From Cupriavidus oxalaticus (GTDB lineage Bacteria > Pseudomonadota > Gammaproteobacteria > Burkholderiales > Burkholderiaceae): DNA of 37,950 bases. A program made the translations under genes and the position numbers. This document shows, in pieces, positions 6,769-13,124 of this stretch; the first letter of the stretch is position 1; each line of letters starts with the position of its first letter. The stretch covers positions 1 through 37,950 of the forward strand of contig NZ_CP038638.1 in assembly GCF_004768545.1 (NCBI RefSeq). Reading direction: 5' to 3'. A model generated the notes under the pieces. That model worked only from the letters and a program-made list of their open reading frames with translations, was not told the DNA's origin and searched no databases.

Positions 6769-7345
6769 TGCTTGCCTCCTCGCTGTTGCCTAAGGCGTTC
6801 TGAATCTCTTGCAGGCTGGCGTATGCGCGACTCCACCAGTCGCTGCCGTGCTCCAGTGCGAGCTGAATCAGCCAGTGAAGGACATGGGCCTGCTCGGCCT
6901 CAGCCTTCTTGGGGATGTCGGCCCCGCCAGCGCGCAGCACATGCGCGATCTGACCACTGCGCCAGACCATCAGGCTCAGTACCTCTCGTAGTGCGGGCGT
7001 TATTTCGCTTGGGTAGGATCTCGCCGCATCCGCGTGAGCGGTCGATGCTGGTGAGGCGTGTTTCATGGTATGCAGCATGGCGGCATAGACCTGCCCGGCG
7101 GCATGCCCGTTAATGGTGTTGTCCGCGGCTGCTGCACCGTGAATGCAGGCGGCGATGCTCGGCTTTACTGGCGCCAGTGCATAGCCATCCGGCACGGCGA
7201 GCGCATCTTGTAGCCGGGCGACCTGATAGGCCAGTGCGCGGGCATGCGATACGAGTGCGTGGGCGTCCTTCCAGCCCAGCTTTCCGTGAGTCATCGCATC
7301 TCGTTCGAGGGCGTCGAGATTCAAGGGTTGTGACATGGTGCTCAT
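6761..7345 (-). CDS. hypothetical protein, 194 aa
   Basis: Member of the leftward early operon, joined to its neighbour by ATGA at 7342-7345. The sequence is mostly helical and soluble: an acidic N-terminus (LNLDALERDAMTHGKLGWKDAHALVSHARALAYQVARLQDAL), an Ala-rich middle, and a C-terminal part with EAEQAHVLHWLIQLALEHGSDWW. I recognise no family or motif. Codon use matches the neighbours. Likely an accessory early protein; function unknown. Confidence 0.6.
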   Translation of the reverse strand: MSTMSQPLNLDALERDAMTHGKLGWKDAHALVSHARALAYQVARLQDALAVPDGYALAPVKPSIAACIHGAAAADNTINGHAAGQVYAAMLHTMKHASPASTAHADAARSYPSEITPALREVLSLMVWRSGQIAHVLRAGGADIPKKAEAEQAHVLHWLIQLALEHGSDWWSRAYASLQEIQNALGNSEEASNG

Positions 7346-7797
7346 TCCGAGAAAAGCGCCACCTGGCGCGGGTCAACTTCGGTAGGGGAGGGGTCGGCCT
7401 TCGCGGTGCGCTGGGCCGGCTTGTCTGACTGCATCGGCTCGGGGCGATAGACCCGGCCGCCTTCGCGTACATGCGCAAACAGGCGGCGAATCGCGTCGAC
7501 TGGATTCGCGCACGCGCGGGCCTCGCCTGGAATGAATAGGCCGCTGTTGTGCGGGATCAGGTCGCTGTGTGCGCATCCCAGCTCGCGCGCCAGTTCCGTC
7601 ATGGCGGCATCGATAGCGCTGGCCACGTCGGTGTTGCCTGCGGCTGCGGTGGTGATGGGCTGCTCTCCGGGCAGCACCTCGCGTACCAGCACGCGCTCGA
7701 TCTCGGCCGGGCTGTGCGACCAGGCGCCGGCAGCCATGTCCATCACGCCGCGCGTGGGGCTGGTGATGGCGGCCATCCATTCGCGTGGGGCGGTCAT
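7342..7797 (-). CDS. hypothetical protein, 151 aa
   Basis: The ATG at 7797 overlaps the preceding stop (7794-7797). Features seen: SPAEIERVLVREVLPGEQPITTAAAG, DVASAIDAAMTELAREL, and a Pro-rich polar tail ending RQVALFSE. The C-terminal short hydrophobic tag after a disordered linker could bind a partner protein. No catalytic motif, no membrane segment, family not recognised. Confidence 0.6.
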   Translation of the reverse strand: MTAPREWMAAITSPTRGVMDMAAGAWSHSPAEIERVLVREVLPGEQPITTAAAGNTDVASAIDAAMTELARELGCAHSDLIPHNSGLFIPGEARACANPVDAIRRLFAHVREGGRVYRPEPMQSDKPAQRTAKADPSPTEVDPRQVALFSE

Positions 7798-8147
7798 GCG
7801 GTGGGCCTCGCGCGGTATCCGATGTGGAACCCGCCACCGTCATGCGACACATGCTTGACGTCGATACCGTGCTGCTCGCCCTCCCTTTGGCACAGGGAGG
7901 CATGGAAGAACCTGCCAAGCGCGTCTTTCCAGTCCTGGGGGATCGCGGCGCGCACCTCGCTCTCCGTTGTCCAGGCCGGGCCCGACAGGATGGTGGCGGC
8001 GATGGCCTGCTTGTACTCGGCGCTTTGGGCCAGAACAGATTGCGCCGTCTCGCGGGCGGTTAGGCCGGGGAACGGCCACGACGCATACCGCGCCACGTCA
8101 AGGATCGGTGCTGAGGGCACGAGGAGGAGGTCGGTTTGGTAGGTCAT
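7794..8147 (-). CDS. hypothetical protein, 117 aa
   Basis: The start at 8147 (MTYQTDLLLVPSAP) is chosen because it overlaps the upstream stop as ATGA, like its neighbours; the ORF opens 11 codons earlier. The C-terminal half contains SVLAQSAEYKQAIAATILSG and ends GIDVKHVSHDGGGFHIGYRARPTA, a His/Gly-rich end. No known domain is evident. Confidence 0.6.
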   Translation of the reverse strand: MTYQTDLLLVPSAPILDVARYASWPFPGLTARETAQSVLAQSAEYKQAIAATILSGPAWTTESEVRAAIPQDWKDALGRFFHASLCQREGEQHGIDVKHVSHDGGGFHIGYRARPTA

Positions 8148-8416
8148 GCGGCGGTCCTCACGCAGCCAAGCTCGCGCCACGTGGCAAGCCGCGCATGAGT
8201 GCGGATCCGCCCTTTGACAACGACGTTGTTATCCAGGGCGGTCTTGGTGGCGCTCTCTGCGGTGCGCGCGCGGACGTACATGACGTGGCGCTGCGTCGGC
8301 TTCTTCTCCGGCCCGGTGGCCAGGGTCACCGCCCACGTTTTGAATTCGCGCGAAGCCCAATACTCCTGGCTCTCTCGCACCTCGGGAAATAGGTCGAGCA
8401 TCGGGTGCTGGGTCAT
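8144..8416 (-). CDS. hypothetical protein, 90 aa
   Basis: The start at 8416 (MTQHPMLDLFPEV) has a strong GGAGGAG just upstream, inside the end of the preceding gene, so it is preferred to the ORF opening at 8455. The basic C-terminal two thirds (KTWAVTLATGPEKKPTQRHVMYVRARTAESATKTALDN) suggest a small alpha/beta fold that could touch nucleic acid. Family not recognised. One base separates it from the upstream stop. Confidence 0.6.
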   Translation of the reverse strand: MTQHPMLDLFPEVRESQEYWASREFKTWAVTLATGPEKKPTQRHVMYVRARTAESATKTALDNNVVVKGRIRTHARLATWRELGCVRTAA

Positions 8417-8417
8417 G

Positions 8418-8819
8418 TCACTCCTCCGAAAATAGTTCGTCGTCTTCCGGTGCAAGGCGATGCACCAGGCTGGGCAGGCCCATGTCTCGCGGCGGGGAGA
8501 TCGGCCACACGCCGAGCAGTGCGCTGAAATTGAATGTGGGGCGATTCCCGTGTTGGTTCGGGCCGCCGCCGTAGGTCATGGCTTCGCGCGCGAGCTGCAG
8601 TTGCTTTAGGTCGCGGGCGCGGCAATAGATGCGGTTCCGGCTGGCTTCTTTCCGTGCAGTGCGGAAGTCCAGGGCATCACCGACTTGGCGAAGAATCTTT
8701 AGGACATTCGAGGCGCTGGTGCCGACTTCGTTGGCGAACAACGTCCCGTTGATCTCTCGGCCAGCGAGCAGCGCATCAAGTACCTTTGCTCGCGTTGTCT
8801 CGTTGAGCGGGGTTCTCAT
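8418..8819 (-). CDS. hypothetical protein with probable N-terminal HTH, 133 aa
   Basis: Starts at 8819 (MRTPLNETTRAKVLDALLAG), overlapping the tiny upstream gene by ATGA. Residues about 8-45 (AKVLDALLAGREINGTLFANEVGTSASNVLKILRQV) look like a winged helix-turn-helix in which GTSASNVLKILRQ is the recognition helix. The tail is Pro-rich and ends in an acidic DDELFSEE. Probably a DNA-binding regulator or host-directed protein; the assignment rests on the helix pattern only. Confidence 0.6.
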   Translation of the reverse strand: MRTPLNETTRAKVLDALLAGREINGTLFANEVGTSASNVLKILRQVGDALDFRTARKEASRNRIYCRARDLKQLQLAREAMTYGGGPNQHGNRPTFNFSALLGVWPISPPRDMGLPSLVHRLAPEDDELFSEE

Positions 8820-8947
8820 GCCGCACCCTGGTCCTTGTCGTCGTCCCGCTTTGGACCCTTCATCCACTGGTGCTGGGCATGGAGGCTGACGACGATGGCA
8901 ATCAGCAGGCCGAGCGCTGAAACGATCAGTGCGATCTGGTAAGTCAT
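8816..8947 (-). CDS. tiny single-pass membrane protein, 43 aa
   Basis: The ATG at 8947 overlaps the preceding stop and the TGA at 8818-8816 overlaps the next start, so the gene is held by ATGA junctions on both sides. The product MTYQIALIVSALGLLIAIVV has one membrane helix (about residues 4-22) followed by a charged cytoplasmic or periplasmic tail (MKGPKRDDDKDQ). Small membrane proteins in early operons can mediate superinfection exclusion or inhibit host enzymes, but nothing here identifies the role. Confidence 0.7.
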   Translation of the reverse strand: MTYQIALIVSALGLLIAIVVSLHAQHQWMKGPKRDDDKDQGAA

Positions 8948-9495
8948 GGTCGTGGGATGAAAGCGTCGACGGCCGCGTCAGCGTCGGTGCCCGTCAGGTG
9001 TGTGCCGGCGTTCGCTGACATCGGCAGGGAGATGCACGGCACGCCGGCGGTGCCGAGCTGGTCGGCCGGGACATTGCGCAGCTTTTCGTAGCGCGCGGCG
9101 TTGATCGCGAGTAGTTCGCGGCTGCCGCGCAGCAGGGCGCGTCGCGCGTGGTCGGCGACAGCCAAGTGGCTCGCGTGGCGCGCATGCAAGGCCATGGCGA
9201 TGATGGCCACGCTAATCGGGTCGCCGCTGCAGGTCGCTTCGGCCAGCATCTGCGCCAGCTTCTCGACCGAGTACTCCAACGGATTGTCCAGATCGAGTCG
9301 GCGGGATTGCTTGCTGAGCCGGCGCTTCATCGCGGTGGCCAGGCGGTCGACGCGCAGATCGTCGGCGGTGTCACGCCGCACGGAAAACGTCTTGCCCTCG
9401 GGCGAGGTGGCGGCCAGTCTCAGTGCAGCTTCGCTGCCGATGCGAGCGTGGATGCTGTTGCTCGAAAAGGCGGGGGATTCGCGGCGGGCGCTCAT
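8944..9495 (-). CDS. hypothetical protein, 183 aa
   Basis: Leftward early gene with ATGA overlaps at both ends. The middle is helical (EYSVEKLAQMLAEATCSGDPISVAIIAMALHARHA, HARRALLRGSRELLAINAARYEKLRNV); the ends are polar. Basic stretches (DRLATAMKRRLSKQSRRLDLD) could contact nucleic acid. No known family or catalytic motif. Confidence 0.6.
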   Translation of the reverse strand: MSARRESPAFSSNSIHARIGSEAALRLAATSPEGKTFSVRRDTADDLRVDRLATAMKRRLSKQSRRLDLDNPLEYSVEKLAQMLAEATCSGDPISVAIIAMALHARHASHLAVADHARRALLRGSRELLAINAARYEKLRNVPADQLGTAGVPCISLPMSANAGTHLTGTDADAAVDAFIPRP

Positions 9496-9851
9496 GCTGC
9501 GACCTCGCAGAACTCGGCCTCGCCGATCACGCGGTCGAGGAGGTCAAAGGCGCGGAAGCAGTCGCGGGTCACCATCACCTGGTGGTCGATCTCGCGCAGC
9601 GCGATGCCGCCTTCCGGGCCGAGATCCGGCAGCTGGGCGTCGCGCAGATGCACGATGATGCCGCCGCGCTCGGCGAGGATTTCTGCGTCGACGCGGTCGC
9701 GGATATGGGTCACCACCACGTGATGGCCGCTCAGTTCGTCGACCAGCTCGTCGGTGATGTGCTTGGTTGAGGTGAAGGCGTGGGCGCGCGCGAGATAGTC
9801 GGCGACAACATCCTGGCCGACGCCGGGGCGGCCGGTGAGTCCGATCAGCAT
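9492..9851 (-). CDS. deoxynucleoside monophosphate kinase-like protein, shortened and lacking the Walker lysine
   Basis: The 119-residue product starts MLIGLTGRPGVGQDVVADYL, a P-loop in which Gln (CAG codon) replaces the usual Lys (GxxGxGKD in dNMP kinases). The stretch HVVVTHIRDRVDAEILAERGGIIVHL matches the later conserved block of these kinases (V-x-D/H-x-R ... G-G-x-x-I). Length is well below the family's roughly 180-240 residues, so the lid and substrate regions seem missing. It may bind but probably not phosphorylate nucleotides, or it may be a specialised derivative. Ends overlap the next gene by ATGA. Confidence 0.6.
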   Translation of the reverse strand: MLIGLTGRPGVGQDVVADYLARAHAFTSTKHITDELVDELSGHHVVVTHIRDRVDAEILAERGGIIVHLRDAQLPDLGPEGGIALREIDHQVMVTRDCFRAFDLLDRVIGEAEFCEVAA

Positions 9852-9862
9852 GGTTGCTTCCT

Positions 9863-10048
9863 TTAGTCGAGGTCGTTTGCCTGCAGGCGCTTGATGTCGA
9901 CGGCGGGGCTGGTGGCGGGGCGCGGGCGCTTTGCCCGCTTTGCCGCCAGCCGGGCCTTGACCGAGGCGATGAGCTGCAGGCGGATATGGGGGGTGCAGAC
10001 GGCGTCTTCGGGGCGGCCGCTGCCACCGATGCGAATGAACTCCGCCAT
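9863..10048 (-). CDS. hypothetical protein, 61 aa
   Basis: The start at 10048 (MAEFIRIGGSGRPEDAVCTPHIRLQL) is chosen; the longer ORF to 10174 is Cys/Pro-rich and reads through the tiny gene upstream in another frame. The product is small and strongly basic in its second half (VKARLAAKRAKRPRPATS). No good ribosome site is visible. Function unknown; the charge suggests nucleic-acid contact. Confidence 0.5.
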   Translation of the reverse strand: MAEFIRIGGSGRPEDAVCTPHIRLQLIASVKARLAAKRAKRPRPATSPAVDIKRLQANDLD

Positions 10049-10085
10049 CAGGGCTTCGCGAGAGTAGGGCAGGGGCCGCAACGCT

Positions 10086-10211
10086 TTACGTCCGCAGGTA
10101 TTGGGTGGGTTCGCTGTCGAGGTCGCGCTCGACGGCGTAGGAGTGCGCCAGCAGCAGCACGGCGGCGATGGCAATCCAGAGGGCGGGGCCTTTGCAGTAC
10201 TTCTTGATCAT
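10086..10211 (-). CDS. tiny membrane protein, 41 aa, first gene of the leftward operon
   Basis: ATG at 10211 with GGAG ten bases upstream and TAA at 10088-10086. MIKKYCKGPALWIAIAAVLLLA has a positively charged start and one membrane helix (about residues 9-22), then a short acidic tail (VERDLDSEPTQYLRT). It is the gene nearest the leftward promoter at 10239-10267, so it would be the earliest and most expressed. Role unknown. Confidence 0.65.
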   Translation of the reverse strand: MIKKYCKGPALWIAIAAVLLLAHSYAVERDLDSEPTQYLRT

Positions 10212-10238
10212 GTCGGTCTCCAAAAAGTGGGTAGCCGA

Positions 10239-10267
10239 ATATTAGAAGTTCTGATTGAACCGCGCAA
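10239..10267 (-). promoter_or_regulatory. leftward early promoter with repressor operator (PL/OL)
   Basis: On the minus strand TTGCGC (10267-10262) and TAATAT (10244-10239) are 17 bp apart. The near-perfect palindrome ATTAGAAgTTCTGAT (10241-10255) covers the -10. The 14-base core AGAACTTCTAATAT is identical to that of the rightward promoter at 11743-11771. A further half-site TTCTAAT lies at 10274-10280. Confidence 0.75.
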
Positions 10268-10289
10268 GAGTGTTTCTAATGAAGTGGCG

Positions 10290-10443
10290 TTGACATATCT
10301 GAGCAGTGCTTAACTCAGATGTGAAAAAGATTCAGATCGACCAAAAGCTGTTGCGTATTAGTAACGCTCCTAAAAGGATACAATACGGCACATTTGCGAC
10401 GTCTCAGCAAGCATACATGTAACAATGTGTGTAAATGTCGCAA
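10290..10443 (+). promoter_or_regulatory. control region upstream of the second HTH regulator
   Basis: TTGACA at 10290-10295 starts a possible rightward promoter; its -10 is unclear. ATCTGAG (10297-10303) and CTCAGAT (10314-10320) form a perfect inverted repeat over it. A wider pair TTGCGAC (10394-10400) / GTCGCAA (10437-10443) brackets ACATGT and ATGTGT motifs, and TACAAT at 10379 is a possible second -10. These symmetric sites are the likely targets of the 10492-10863 product. Confidence 0.45.
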
Positions 10444-10491
10444 CACATAGTGTGGTACTCCGCTCAACTATTTCTCGTTACCGTCGCGCCC

Positions 10492-10863
10492 ATGGACGAC
10501 AAAGTGATGATTCCGTGGGCCCGCGTCGCGACGCTATTGGCGAGAGCTGGGCGGCGCCAGACCTGGCTGGCCAAGCAACTGAACGTTTCCAGTAACGTGG
10601 TCGTCAACTGGAAGAGCCGCGGCGTGGTGCCCGCTGGCCGTGCGACGAGCGTGGCCCGGGCCTTTGGTGTAACGGTGGAGGCGTTGATGGCGGCGCAGCT
10701 GGAGGCGCCCAAGATGAGCCAGGCCGGTGTGCGGTTGGTGCAGCGGCTGGGGGAGTTGGATCGGAGTGGACTGCTGACGAAGCAGACAGAAGGGGCCTTG
10801 ATGGCTTTCCTTGACTTGGTGGAAAGCGTGGCCTCGGGCGCGCAAACAAAGGGCCGCACGTAG
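10492..10863 (+). CDS. Cro/CI-type helix-turn-helix regulator
   Basis: Start uncertain: 10435, 10492 or 10507 are all in frame and none has a strong ribosome site; 10492 (MDDKVMIPWARVATLL) is used, giving 123 residues. The HTH spans RQTWLAKQLNVSSNVVVNWKSRG followed by VPAGRATSVARAFGVTVEALM, a Cro/CI-like four-helix unit. The rest is helical, ending FLDLVESVASG. It reads rightward, convergent with the S24 repressor gene, and lies between the left operator and that gene, the place of rexA/B or N in lambda. It probably controls the leftward operon or itself through the inverted repeats upstream. It has no peptidase domain. Confidence 0.75.
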   Translation: MDDKVMIPWARVATLLARAGRRQTWLAKQLNVSSNVVVNWKSRGVVPAGRATSVARAFGVTVEALMAAQLEAPKMSQAGVRLVQRLGELDRSGLLTKQTEGALMAFLDLVESVASGAQTKGRT

Positions 10864-10874
10864 CGGCCCTTTTT
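10851..10874. terminator. bidirectional terminator between convergent regulators
   Basis: Perfect stem GGGCCGC / GCGGCCC with loop ACGTA, followed by TTTTT. On the minus strand TTTGTTT follows. It overlaps the stop codon of the HTH gene and faces the end of the S24 repressor gene. Confidence 0.85.
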
Positions 10875-10875
10875 G

Positions 10876-11685
10876 TTACAGCGGCATGCCGGAAAACACC
10901 ACCACGCCGCAGATATGGTGATCGGCTTCGAGCCGGACGTACCTGGGTTGCCAGGTCGGATTCAGTGCTTCGAGGAACAGCTCACCCTCCTCGATGGTCA
11001 GCCTTTTGAAGGTGGCTTCGTTGCCGTTGCGCGCGACGATCACGAACTTGCCGGGGACGGCTTCAATATCCGGATTCACGAACAGCAGCGTGCCTTCAGG
11101 GAAGGTGTGGCGCGCCTCTCCTGGCGCCGTCATCGACGTGCCGCGGACCCGCAGCACGAACCCTTTCTCGCCCAAATCGAAAGGGCAGTAGTGCCATGCC
11201 GCCGCCTCTTCCCGTACAAAATTTTCGCCAATCACCGTCCACATCCCCGCTTGCACCCATGAAATTTCCGGGTACTTCCTCGGGCGCAGATCTGGGCCGG
11301 CCTCGAAGTTGTCCCCAATTGCAGGGGGATTGTAAGCCTCCACTTCATTAGCACTTCTTTCGTGCCCGTTAGGGTTTTCCCTAACTTGGTGATTCTTGCT
11401 AATCTCTGTCAGGGCGCCGGTGAGACGTGGGCTTATCTCCTCGGGGCGCGCGCCGATGGCGTTGCATATCGCCACCAGTGCCTTGAGGTTGATGGGGATG
11501 ATCCCGCGTAGATACTGGCCTACGGCGCTTTGGCCGCCTAAGCCGGAGACGGAGCCGAGCCATATCTGGGTCGGGCTTTCTCCTTTTTCCTTGCACTTGG
11601 CCTTGTAGTCCTGCCAGGCCGCATTGAGGCGGGCCGCGTCGGCTTTTTCATCGTCTGTAAGGGAGCGTTTCGGTACGGTAGCCAT
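10876..11685 (-). CDS. CI-like phage repressor, S24 (LexA-type) self-cleaving
   Basis: The 269-residue protein has an N-terminal DNA-binding region (GQSAVGQYLRGIIPINLKALVAICNAIGARPEEI, about 51-85) and a C-terminal S24 peptidase domain. The catalytic Ser is in RGTSM (S184), the Lys in ATFKRL (K227), and the likely cleavage site is Ala-Gly in SWVQAGMW (A146-G147). It would keep the phage-plasmid silent and be inactivated through RecA after DNA damage. It is divergent from the Cro-like gene; operators of the form ATTAGAA-n-TTCTAAT lie between them and at the left promoter. No clear ribosome site precedes ATG 11685, so the message may be leaderless or poorly translated. Confidence 0.9.
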   Translation of the reverse strand: MATVPKRSLTDDEKADAARLNAAWQDYKAKCKEKGESPTQIWLGSVSGLGGQSAVGQYLRGIIPINLKALVAICNAIGARPEEISPRLTGALTEISKNHQVRENPNGHERSANEVEAYNPPAIGDNFEAGPDLRPRKYPEISWVQAGMWTVIGENFVREEAAAWHYCPFDLGEKGFVLRVRGTSMTAPGEARHTFPEGTLLFVNPDIEAVPGKFVIVARNGNEATFKRLTIEEGELFLEALNPTWQPRYVRLEADHHICGVVVFSGMPL

Positions 11686-11696
11686 AGCGGGATTTT

Positions 11697-11769
11697 ATTA
11701 GAGTCTCTGATAGAGACTAGGGGAAGGCGATTAGAAGCGCTCTTGACCATATGGATTAGAACTTCTAAT
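11697..11769. promoter_or_regulatory. right operator region (OR) with repressor sites
   Basis: Site 1 is the perfect palindrome ATTAGAA-c-TTCTAAT at 11755-11769, over the rightward -10. Site 3 is ATTAGAG-t-CTCTGAT at 11697-11711, just before the repressor start; it also overlaps the perfect AGTCTCT-gat-AGAGACT (11702-11718). A half-site ATTAGAA stands at 11730-11736. Three sites between divergent cI and cro match the lambda logic, with site 3 placed to control the repressor gene. Confidence 0.75.
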
Positions 11770-11771
11770 AT
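11743..11771 (+). promoter_or_regulatory. rightward early promoter (PR), predicted leaderless cro mRNA
   Basis: TTGACC (11743-11748), 17-bp spacer, TAATAT (11766-11771). The cro ATG is at 11780, only eight bases after the -10, with no Shine-Dalgarno sequence, so transcription should start at or within a couple of bases of the start codon. Confidence 0.8.
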
Positions 11772-11779
11772 CACGCCCC

Positions 11780-12103
11780 ATGGATCTTCATACCTACCTC
11801 ATCCAGAGCGAACGGACTCAGCAGGACTTCGCTGCGGCCCTCGGCGTTTCGCAGTCTCTGATCTGCCATTGGGCGCGGCGCAAAGCCCTGCCTTCGCCGG
11901 CCTGGTGCGTGTCGATCGAGCGCTTCACGGAAGGCCGCGTTTCGCGGACGGACCTCAGGCCTGATGACTGGCGCGAGATCTGGCCAGAGCTGACCTGGCC
12001 GTCGGCGTGGCAGGAGTGGGGGAGTGAGCAGGCGCTGCCGCTGGCGGCGCTGCATGGTGACGGGCGCGGTGGCGGTCCAGCGCTTTGCGCTGCGCCGGCG
12101 TGA
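11780..12103 (+). CDS. Cro-like regulator (YdaS family HTH)
   Basis: MDLHTYLIQSERTQQDFAAALGVSQSLICHWARRKALPSPAWCVSIERFTEGRVSRTDLRPDDW matches YdaS/Cro-type phage regulators, with the HTH at TQQDFAAALGVSQSLICHWARR (about 13-34) and the typical RxDLRPDDW end. About 35 residues beyond the usual end (ALHGDGRGGGPALCAAPA) are extra and low in complexity. It would lower repressor expression and early transcription by binding the shared operators. Translation probably starts on a leaderless message. Confidence 0.85.
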   Translation: MDLHTYLIQSERTQQDFAAALGVSQSLICHWARRKALPSPAWCVSIERFTEGRVSRTDLRPDDWREIWPELTWPSAWQEWGSEQALPLAALHGDGRGGGPALCAAPA

Positions 12104-12137
12104 GGCGCTTGAGGAATTTCGGCTTCGGCTGATGCAT
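11955..12137 (-). CDS. possible small basic protein antisense to the cro 3' end, 60 aa
   Basis: ATG at 12137 (MHQPKPKFLKRLTPAQRKALDRHRARHHA) has a good ribosome site (GGGAG, six bases upstream). The first 30 residues look like a real basic helical protein; the Ala/Pro/Ser-rich tail overlaps the cro gene on the other strand and looks like shadow coding. It may be a genuine gene whose 3' end overlaps cro, or chance. Kept at low confidence for the start signals and N-terminal quality. Confidence 0.35.
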   Translation of the reverse strand: MHQPKPKFLKRLTPAQRKALDRHRARHHAAPPAAAPAHSPTPATPTARSALARSRASHQA

Positions 12138-12237
12138 TGATTTTCTCCCTGAGCACGCGGTCATGTTGCCGCGTTTGATCCGAACTGTAATCGCTGTGCC
12201 GCGTGCATAACACGGCAAAAATTCCGAGGGTTTACCG

Positions 12238-12762
12238 ATGACGTACCAGTACTCCGACATCGACCAGCATGAGGCGCTCTACAACGTGGCGCGCCGCTAT
12301 CCCGGTGGTGGTATCGAGGCGCTCGCGCATGCGATGACCGTCCGCCTGGGTAAGCAGGTCTCGCCCAACGTGCTGCGCAACAAGCTGCGCCCCGGCATCA
12401 CCTCTCATGCGCTTAACGCGGAAGAGTTCTCGTTGGTTGTCGAGTTGTGCGAAGAGGCTGGTGTCGACGGGGCCAAGATCCCGGTGCATGCGCTGTGCAT
12501 GCGTCACGGCATGGTGGCTGTGGAGCCGCTGCCGGCCGGCGCGATCGCCACGGTGACCGATCTGATGATCCATCTGGGCAACGTGTCGCGGGAGTTCGCT
12601 GATGCGGTCAAGGTGGTGACCGACGGGGCCGATGACGGCAAGATCAAGCCGCATGAGGCCGAGCGAATCCAGAAAGAGGTCATGGATCTCGTGCGCGCGG
12701 CCATGGCGCTTAGCCAGGCCACCGCCCGTGCCGCGGAGCAGGCGGAGGGTGGTGACGAATGA
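12238..12762 (+). CDS. CII-like phage regulatory protein (CP76 family)
   Basis: The 174-residue product begins YSDIDQHEALYNVARRYPGGGIEALAHAM and contains LRNKLRPGITSHALNAEEFSLVVELCEEAGV, the pattern of the CP76/CII regulatory proteins of temperate phages, which favour lysogeny by activating the repressor gene. A C-terminal helical tail (AERIQKEVMDLVRAAMALSQATARAAEQ) may serve oligomerisation. GAGG precedes the start. It heads the rightward early unit; its stop overlaps the next start (ATGA, 12759-12762). Confidence 0.82.
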   Translation: MTYQYSDIDQHEALYNVARRYPGGGIEALAHAMTVRLGKQVSPNVLRNKLRPGITSHALNAEEFSLVVELCEEAGVDGAKIPVHALCMRHGMVAVEPLPAGAIATVTDLMIHLGNVSREFADAVKVVTDGADDGKIKPHEAERIQKEVMDLVRAAMALSQATARAAEQAEGGDE

Positions 12763-13124
12763 CGACACGCGTGGATGTGGCGCCGCCGATTAAGCGGGCA
12801 TCGCCTGGTGGTGGGCGTCGGGTGTTGCGGCCGAGGCGTCCGCTTACCGAGCGCGAGCTGGACAAGGTCTTTCCTCGCATCAAAAAGCGCATCCTGAAAG
12901 GCGGCGAGCCTTTCGGGGTGTTTGCCATGAAGCGTGGCCACGGCCGCACCTTCGTGCTGCTGGGGAAAAGCTCGCCCGAGTTCTCTGTCCAGCTGCGCGT
13001 CAACGAGGCGCGCCAGCACCTGGTGGCGATCTACGACGGCACCACGAATCTCGGCTACGTCTGGGATGACCTCACCTCATTTGACCGGCCTGCGGAGCGC
13101 AGCGCCCCGGCAAAGGCTTCGTAA
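12759..13124 (+). CDS. hypothetical protein, 121 aa
   Basis: Coupled to the CII-like gene by ATGA and to the next gene by a one-base stop-start overlap. The N-terminus is basic and disordered (IKRASPGGGRRVLRPRRPLTEREL); the centre has a beta-rich pattern (FVLLGKSSPEFSVQLRVNEARQHLVAIYDG). Position between cII and the O-like gene suggests a replication or regulatory accessory. I recognise no family. Confidence 0.6.
   Translation: MTTRVDVAPPIKRASPGGGRRVLRPRRPLTERELDKVFPRIKKRILKGGEPFGVFAMKRGHGRTFVLLGKSSPEFSVQLRVNEARQHLVAIYDGTTNLGYVWDDLTSFDRPAERSAPAKAS

Noticed and set aside
10321..10422. 33-codon ORF from GTG in the control region
   Set aside because: No ribosome site and it covers probable operators; could be a leader peptide but nothing supports translation.
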